Positions 5,810-9,323 of a stretch of DNA of 9,323 nt are shown here, piece after piece. The DNA comes from an uncultured Verrucomicrobiota bacterium (GTDB lineage Bacteria; Verrucomicrobiota; Kiritimatiellia; RFP12; UBA3636). How positions within the stretch are numbered: the stretch's first letter is position 1; each line of letters begins with the position of its first letter. The notes below the pieces were generated by a model. The model did no database searches and was not told where the DNA came from. It saw only the letters and a program-made list of their open reading frames with translations. The DNA is taken from positions 1 through 9,323 of the forward strand of contig CAMOEO010000101.1 of the NCBI GenBank assembly GCA_946612175.1. Reading direction: 5' to 3'. Position numbers and translations under genes: made by a program.

Positions 5810-7558
5810 GTGAGCAACGCGCCCGACACGGAATTCCTGACGCAGTGGTTCGTCCGGCACCCGACGGCCGGAAGGGCCGCGCGGCGGCTTGCCGACGGGG
5901 AGCGCTTCGCGGGGCTCGTCGTGCTGGGGCTGCTCGGCCGCGGGGGCTGCGGCGAGGTCTACCGCGCGAGGCCGGAGGAAGGCGGCGCGGCGGTGGCGCT
6001 CAAGGTGCTGCGCGAGGACCGCCCCGACCTGGCCGCGCGGATGCGGCGGGAGGCGGAGATCCTCGAGGGTCACCCGCATCTCTCGCTGCCGCGGCTGCTC
6101 CGCTCGGGCGAGGAGGGCGGGACCCCGTACCTCGTGCTCGAGGAGCTCCGGCCGCGGGACCTGCCGTCGCGGGACCGCGACGTGGCGCGCTTCCTGCTCG
6201 CGCTCTGCGACGGGGTTTCGCACCTGCATCGGCTGGGGCTCGTGCACCGCGACATCAAGCCCGGCAACATCCTGTGCCGCGACGACGGCACGCCGGTGCT
6301 GATCGACCTGGGGCTCGCGAAGGACCTCGCCGAGGAGGCGGCGGAGCCGACGGGGGACTCGCCCTCGATCGTCTCGGGCGCGGCGGTCGGCGTGGGGACG
6401 CCGGGGTATTCGGCGCCCGAGCAGTTCTCCGGCGGGGCGCTCTCCCCGTCGGTCGACGTCTACGCGCTCGGCGTCCTGGCGGACGCCTGCTTCGGACACC
6501 GGCCGCCTCGGCGCTGGCGCGCGCTGCTGCGCCGCGCGACGAGCGCGCTGCCGGCGGAGCGGCCCGCGACGGCGGAGGCGTTCGCGCGCGAGATCCGCCG
6601 GCGCCGTCTGCCGTCCGTTCCCTTCGTCCTCGCGTCTCTCGCGCTCGCCGGCGCGGCGGCGACCACCGCCTTCTTCCTCACGCGGCCCAAGCCGGCGGAA
6701 GCGCCCGCGCCGGGGGAAGGGCCGTGGAGTCTTTCGTTTCTGGAAGAGGGCGCGGACCCCTTCTGGAACGCGACGCTCACCGACGGCTTCCGGACGCTTA
6801 CCGCGTTCGCGGAAGACGGCGTCGTCCGGATCAAGCCCGATTACCGGCACGCCGTCGGCGACGGGCCCCTTGACCTTGCCAAGCCGGTCGTGGACGCGGC
6901 TGGCGGGACGTGGGCCGTGGCGTCGATCGGTTTTCCCCCCTTCGACCGGGACGATCCGGATTTCAAGCAGAAACCGGTCGAACTGGTCGGAAACGTGACC
7001 TCGATCCGTCTTCCGGACACGCTCGTGGAAATCGGTTCGGGGGCTTTCATGAACTGCGGCGCCGCCCGGGCGATCGACCTGCCGCCGTCGCTGCGGATCA
7101 TTGGTCCCTGGGCGTTCTCGCGCTGCCGGAAACTGGGCCGTATCGTCATTCCCGCGGGCGTCGAAGAGGTTTCCGACGACCGGACGTTCATGGGTTGTTC
7201 CTCGCTGGAGAAAATCGAGGTCGAGAAGGGGAACGCGGAGTACTGTGCAGAAGACGGCGTTCTGCTGTCGGCGGACGGAAAGCGGCTCGTCGCGTATCCC
7301 CCGGGCCGGAAGAAAGGCCGCTACGACGTTCCGGACGGCGTGACGGAAATCCCCGCGCACCTGTTCGTCAACTGCGAAACGCTGGGCGAGGTCTCGATCC
7401 CGGCTTCGGTCCGCGAAATCGGCGAACACGCCTTTTCGTGGTGCGATGCGCTCACGAACGTCGTGGCCGTTCCGGGATCGCACGTGCGCTTCGGCGAAGA
7501 CCCGTTCCGTGGCACGCCCGTCCGGAACCGGCTGCCGTGGCGGCCGGAGCCCCGCTAG
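5810..7558 (+). CDS. Transmembrane Hanks-type Ser/Thr protein kinase with LRR ectodomain
   Basis: A 582-aa receptor-like kinase, GTG start. The cytoplasmic kinase domain covers about 38-263: Gly-rich loop GRGGCGEVY (43-51), ATP-lysine K65 in VALK, likely helix-C glutamate E81, catalytic loop HRDIKPGN (H146, D148, K150, N153), DLG in place of DFG (D166), APE (202-204) and the DVYALG aspartate D216. All catalytic residues are present, so it should be active. The C-lobe is short, only about 60 residues from APE to the membrane. RRRR (263-266) precedes one transmembrane segment (about 269-291), giving an inside kinase and an outside C-terminus with almost no juxtamembrane linker. Outside are the shared unnamed module (about 306-375: W-S-L, FWNA, PLDLAKPVVD) and LRR_5 repeats (about 393-560), colinear with the end of the thioredoxin-LRR protein. 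The kinase part is visibly richer in GC (about 77% in sampled lines) than the ectodomain (about 55-58%), as expected of a fusion of parts with different histories. Probable role: sensing an external ligand through the LRR. Its substrates are unknown. Confidence 0.93.
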   Translation: MSNAPDTEFLTQWFVRHPTAGRAARRLADGERFAGLVVLGLLGRGGCGEVYRARPEEGGAAVALKVLREDRPDLAARMRREAEILEGHPHLSLPRLLRSGEEGGTPYLVLEELRPRDLPSRDRDVARFLLALCDGVSHLHRLGLVHRDIKPGNILCRDDGTPVLIDLGLAKDLAEEAAEPTGDSPSIVSGAAVGVGTPGYSAPEQFSGGALSPSVDVYALGVLADACFGHRPPRRWRALLRRATSALPAERPATAEAFAREIRRRRLPSVPFVLASLALAGAAATTAFFLTRPKPAEAPAPGEGPWSLSFLEEGADPFWNATLTDGFRTLTAFAEDGVVRIKPDYRHAVGDGPLDLAKPVVDAAGGTWAVASIGFPPFDRDDPDFKQKPVELVGNVTSIRLPDTLVEIGSGAFMNCGAARAIDLPPSLRIIGPWAFSRCRKLGRIVIPAGVEEVSDDRTFMGCSSLEKIEVEKGNAEYCAEDGVLLSADGKRLVAYPPGRKKGRYDVPDGVTEIPAHLFVNCETLGEVSIPASVREIGEHAFSWCDALTNVVAVPGSHVRFGEDPFRGTPVRNRLPWRPEPR

Positions 7559-8172
7559 CCGGCGTCCGTTCCGTCCGCGGCCGCCAGGGCCGCGACGATC
7601 TCGCGCAGGCGCCGCATCATGCGGTTCTTGATCTGGTCGACGGCGTTGCGCTCCATGCCGAACGCCTCGGCGACGGCGGCGGGGCTCTCCCCGGCGACGA
7701 CCGTGCGGCGGAAGACCTCCTTCGTCCGTTCCTGGACGGCGGGGTCGGAGAGCAGCTGGCGGAGGGCGATGTCGCAGACGGCGTCGCGCCAGCGCCGGAG
7801 CTCCTCCTCGTCGCGCCGGACCTCCGCCGCGTCGGCGCGCGCGAGGTCCGCGGCGGCCTCCACGGAGCGGGACTCCTGCGCGCGGCGGCGGAGCGCGCGG
7901 CAGGCGCGGTTGCGGAGGATGCCCGTGAGATAGTTGTGGAAGGAGCCGAGCTCCCCGGGGTCGTAGCGGTAGTCGGGGAGGCGCTCCGCCAGCGCGGAGA
8001 AGGTCTCCTGCGCCAGGTCCTCGGCCTCGTCCGAGAGATAGGGGAAGCGCTGCTGGACGAAGGCGATCATCATCGGCCGGTAGCGGTGGACGAAGTCGTT
8101 CCAGCGAAGGCTCTCGCGATCCGCGGCGAGGTCGCGGAGCAGGCGTGTCGAGGTGGTGGGAACGGGGACCAT
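7555..8172 (-). CDS. ECF-type (RpoE-like) sigma-70 family sigma factor
   Basis: A 205-aa sigma factor. Region 2 covers about 23-98, with the acidic core-binding motif DEAEDLAQETF (48-58) and an Arg-rich end (RNRACRALRRR). A charged linker follows, then a region 4 helix-turn-helix at about 155-192 (ESPAAVAEAFGM, then AVDQIKNRMMRRL). Regions 1 and 3 are absent, as in ECF factors. The ATG at 8172 is preferred because region 2 starts about 22 residues later, a usual distance. An in-frame GTG at 8193 would overlap the upstream stop as GTGA, the same overlap seen at the next junction, and would give 212 aa. Neither start has a clear Shine-Dalgarno sequence. The gene follows the LPG_synthase_TM gene on the same strand and converges on the kinase. 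No anti-sigma factor gene lies downstream. The acidic residues in region 2 are intact, unlike the ECF43 type, which needs phosphorylation by a kinase to bind core polymerase. Confidence 0.88.
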   Translation of the reverse strand: MVPVPTTSTRLLRDLAADRESLRWNDFVHRYRPMMIAFVQQRFPYLSDEAEDLAQETFSALAERLPDYRYDPGELGSFHNYLTGILRNRACRALRRRAQESRSVEAAADLARADAAEVRRDEEELRRWRDAVCDIALRQLLSDPAVQERTKEVFRRTVVAGESPAAVAEAFGMERNAVDQIKNRMMRRLREIVAALAAADGTDAG

Positions 8173-8183
8173 GTCGGGACGGG

Positions 8184-8189
8184 ATTCTA
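8184..8189 (-). promoter_or_regulatory. TAGAAT hexamer just upstream of the sigma-factor ATG
   Basis: On the minus strand the bases GTGATAGAAT (8193-8184) are identical to those at 3821-3830 in the second LRR leader. TAGAAT ends 11 nt before the ATG at 8172, so a transcript from it would have almost no leader. This may be an internal promoter giving a leaderless or near-leaderless sigma-factor mRNA, which would fit the lack of a Shine-Dalgarno sequence. A 10-bp match can also arise by chance, and part of it is the upstream gene's TGA stop. Confidence 0.25.
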
Positions 8190-9236
8190 TCACGGACGGC
8201 CGTTTCGGGGAAGGGGGGGCGCGGCGGCGCGGCGGCCGGAGAGGGCGTAGGCGCCGCAGAGCAGCGCCCAGAGAAGGATCGTCGCGAACATCAGGAGGCC
8301 GAGCGCCGTGGACTGGGCTCGAGGGACGTCCGCGGCGTCGAGGAGGCGCTGCAGGAGGTTCTCGCGCAGGCCGGCGCCGCCGGGGGTGACGGGCAGCGCG
8401 GCGGCGGCGTCCGCGACCGGCGTCGCCGCCGCGAGGTCGCGGAAGGGCAGCGCCATCCCGGCCGCCCGGGAGAGCGCGAACCAGCAGCACACCATCGTGG
8501 CGAAGTTGAGGATCGAGAGCGCGAAGGCGGCGCCCGCGGCACGCGGATGGCGCAGGCAGACGCGCACCGCCCCCCAGACGCGGAGCACGGCCGCGGCGGC
8601 GCGTCCCGCCGCTCCGCCGCGTTCGGGGCGGAGGCGCCGCGCGAGCGCGTTCGCGTCGATCGCCGCGAGCGCGATTGCGCACGCCGCCACGGCGGCGAAG
8701 GCGAGCAGCAGCCCGCGCCGCAGCGCGGCGAGGCCGGGGTCCCGCGCGAAGAAGTCCGCCCGAGCCAGGAGAACCCCCGCCACGAAGCACGCGAGGGCGA
8801 GGACGCCGATCAGGCGCTCCGCGGCGATCGAGGCGACGGCGTCCGCGCGGCGGCCCGGCGTCCGCGCCGCGAACCATGCGGCCTTGACGACGTCGCCGCC
8901 CGTCGCGCCCGGGCCGAGCACGCCGAAGCAGTGCCCGGCCGCGTACAGGCGCGCGGCGTCGGCGAGCGGGACCGGGAGCCGTAGCGCGCGCAGCAGCGCC
9001 CGCCAGCGCGCGAGGCCGCAGCCGAGCGAGAGGGCGAAGAGGACGGCTCCGAGCGCGAGCCAGCCCGGGCGCGCGAGCGCGCCGCGAAGCACGCCGGCGA
9101 CGGCGCCGAGATCGCCCGCGCGGCGCAGCAGGAGCGCAAAGAGGGCGGCGCCGAGCAGCGCCGCGAGGATCGCGCGGCCGTGCCGGACGGGCCATGGCCG
9201 CCGCCGCGGGGCTGGCGCGCCGGAATCCGCCGTCAC
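8190..9236 (-). CDS. LPG_synthase_TM (UPF0104) family integral membrane protein
   Basis: A 348-aa polytopic membrane protein. Hydrophobic segments occur at about 22-38, 58-75, 141-158, 175-193, 236-255 and 310-332, with weaker ones between. Family signature stretches are visible: GHCFGVLGPGATGGDVVKAA (101-120), ERLIG (140-144) and LPVTPGGAGLREN (281-293). The family resembles the N-terminal flippase part of MprF. Here the C-terminal aminoacyl-transferase domain is absent, so it is not a complete lysyl-PG synthase; export of a lipid or lipid-linked molecule is the usual suggestion for such stand-alone members. The GTG start is supported by GGGAGG at 9244-9249, 7 nt upstream. Its start overlaps the stop of the preceding gene by 4 nt (GTGA), which suggests translational coupling. 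It lies in one operon with that gene and the sigma factor. GC is very high and alanine and arginine dominate. Confidence 0.85.
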   Translation of the reverse strand: MTADSGAPAPRRRPWPVRHGRAILAALLGAALFALLLRRAGDLGAVAGVLRGALARPGWLALGAVLFALSLGCGLARWRALLRALRLPVPLADAARLYAAGHCFGVLGPGATGGDVVKAAWFAARTPGRRADAVASIAAERLIGVLALACFVAGVLLARADFFARDPGLAALRRGLLLAFAAVAACAIALAAIDANALARRLRPERGGAAGRAAAAVLRVWGAVRVCLRHPRAAGAAFALSILNFATMVCCWFALSRAAGMALPFRDLAAATPVADAAAALPVTPGGAGLRENLLQRLLDAADVPRAQSTALGLLMFATILLWALLCGAYALSGRRAAAPPLPRNGRP

Positions 9237-9322
9237 GGCGCCGCCTCCCGCCGCAGCACGAGCCCCCGCGCGCCGCCGGCGTCGCCGCCCGCGGGCGCGG
9301 CGCCCGCGAGCGCGACGGCGCG
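9233..9322 (-). CDS. 3' end of an unidentified gene (partial)
   Basis: Only the last 29 codons and a TGA stop are in the window. The visible protein end is Ala/Gly-rich and closes with ARGLVLRREAAP; no domain can be recognised. The reading frame is deduced from the GTGA overlap with the next gene, whose Shine-Dalgarno sequence lies inside this gene. It is probably the upstream member of the minus-strand operon, whose promoter lies outside the window. Confidence 0.5.
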   Translation of the reverse strand, partial: RAVALAGAAPAGGDAGGARGLVLRREAAP

Positions 9323-9323
9323 G

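Noticed and set aside
5372..7483. A 703-codon open frame on the minus strand opposite the thioredoxin-LRR and kinase genes
   Set aside because: It has no recognisable domain, is rich in Arg, and lies opposite catalytic kinase motifs and LRR repeats.
6910..8250. A plus-strand frame running from the kinase ectodomain into the sigma-factor region
   Set aside because: It is out of frame with the kinase and antisense to the sigma factor, with no domain of its own.
8173..9195. Extension of the sigma-factor frame far upstream to give a 546-aa protein
   Set aside because: The extra N-terminus is Arg/Ala/Pro-rich nonsense in another frame of the LPG_synthase_TM gene, while a typical ECF start exists at 8172.
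1..9323. CRISPR arrays, tRNA or rRNA genes, insertion sequences and attachment sites
   Set aside because: No evenly spaced short repeats, cloverleaf-like sequences, transposase motifs or terminal inverted repeats were seen by reading; the only repeats are those of the LRR cassettes.

Overview
The window is very GC-rich DNA. It carries a plus-strand block of three paralogous, exported or membrane-anchored BspA-type leucine-rich-repeat (LRR_5) proteins, and a convergent minus-strand operon whose last visible gene encodes an ECF-type sigma factor. The mix of large secreted BspA-like proteins, a Hanks-type Ser/Thr kinase, a secreted thioredoxin-fold protein and an ECF sigma factor of this shape suggests a bacterium of the PVC group, perhaps a Kiritimatiellota or Lentisphaerota lineage. 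That placement is inference from gene content; no rRNA or other marker gene is present.

Layout. 1-178: non-coding leader with a palindrome, a TAGAAT promoter-like hexamer and a hairpin. 179-3769 (+): 1196-aa secreted protein built as LRR block, Pro-rich linker, second LRR block, LamG-like domain, an unnamed 'W-T-F / FWNG' module and a final LRR block. 3770-3901: a second copy of the same leader. 3902-5800 (+): 632-aa secreted thioredoxin-fold protein with the same unnamed module and LRR block at its C-terminus. 5810-7558 (+), 9 nt further on: 582-aa transmembrane Ser/Thr kinase whose outside half is again that module plus LRR block. On the minus strand, reading from the right edge: the 3' end of an unidentified gene (9233-9322), a 348-aa membrane protein of the LPG_synthase_TM (UPF0104) family (8190-9236), and a 205-aa ECF sigma factor (7555-8172). 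Kinase and sigma-factor stop codons overlap in one CTAG.

How the genes may work together (inference). The three plus-strand proteins share one ectodomain, attached to three different partners: LamG, thioredoxin fold, and a transmembrane kinase. The first two also share an almost identical 5' leader plus signal peptide and an almost identical 3' tail, so they look like a cassette family with constant ends and a variable middle. The kinase is probably co-transcribed with the thioredoxin-LRR protein, suggesting that the secreted protein and the receptor recognise the same ligand or each other. The neighbouring ECF sigma factor is a plausible transcriptional output, but no anti-sigma factor is visible and the link rests on position alone. 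This shared-ectodomain surface signalling set is the best candidate here for an undescribed system.
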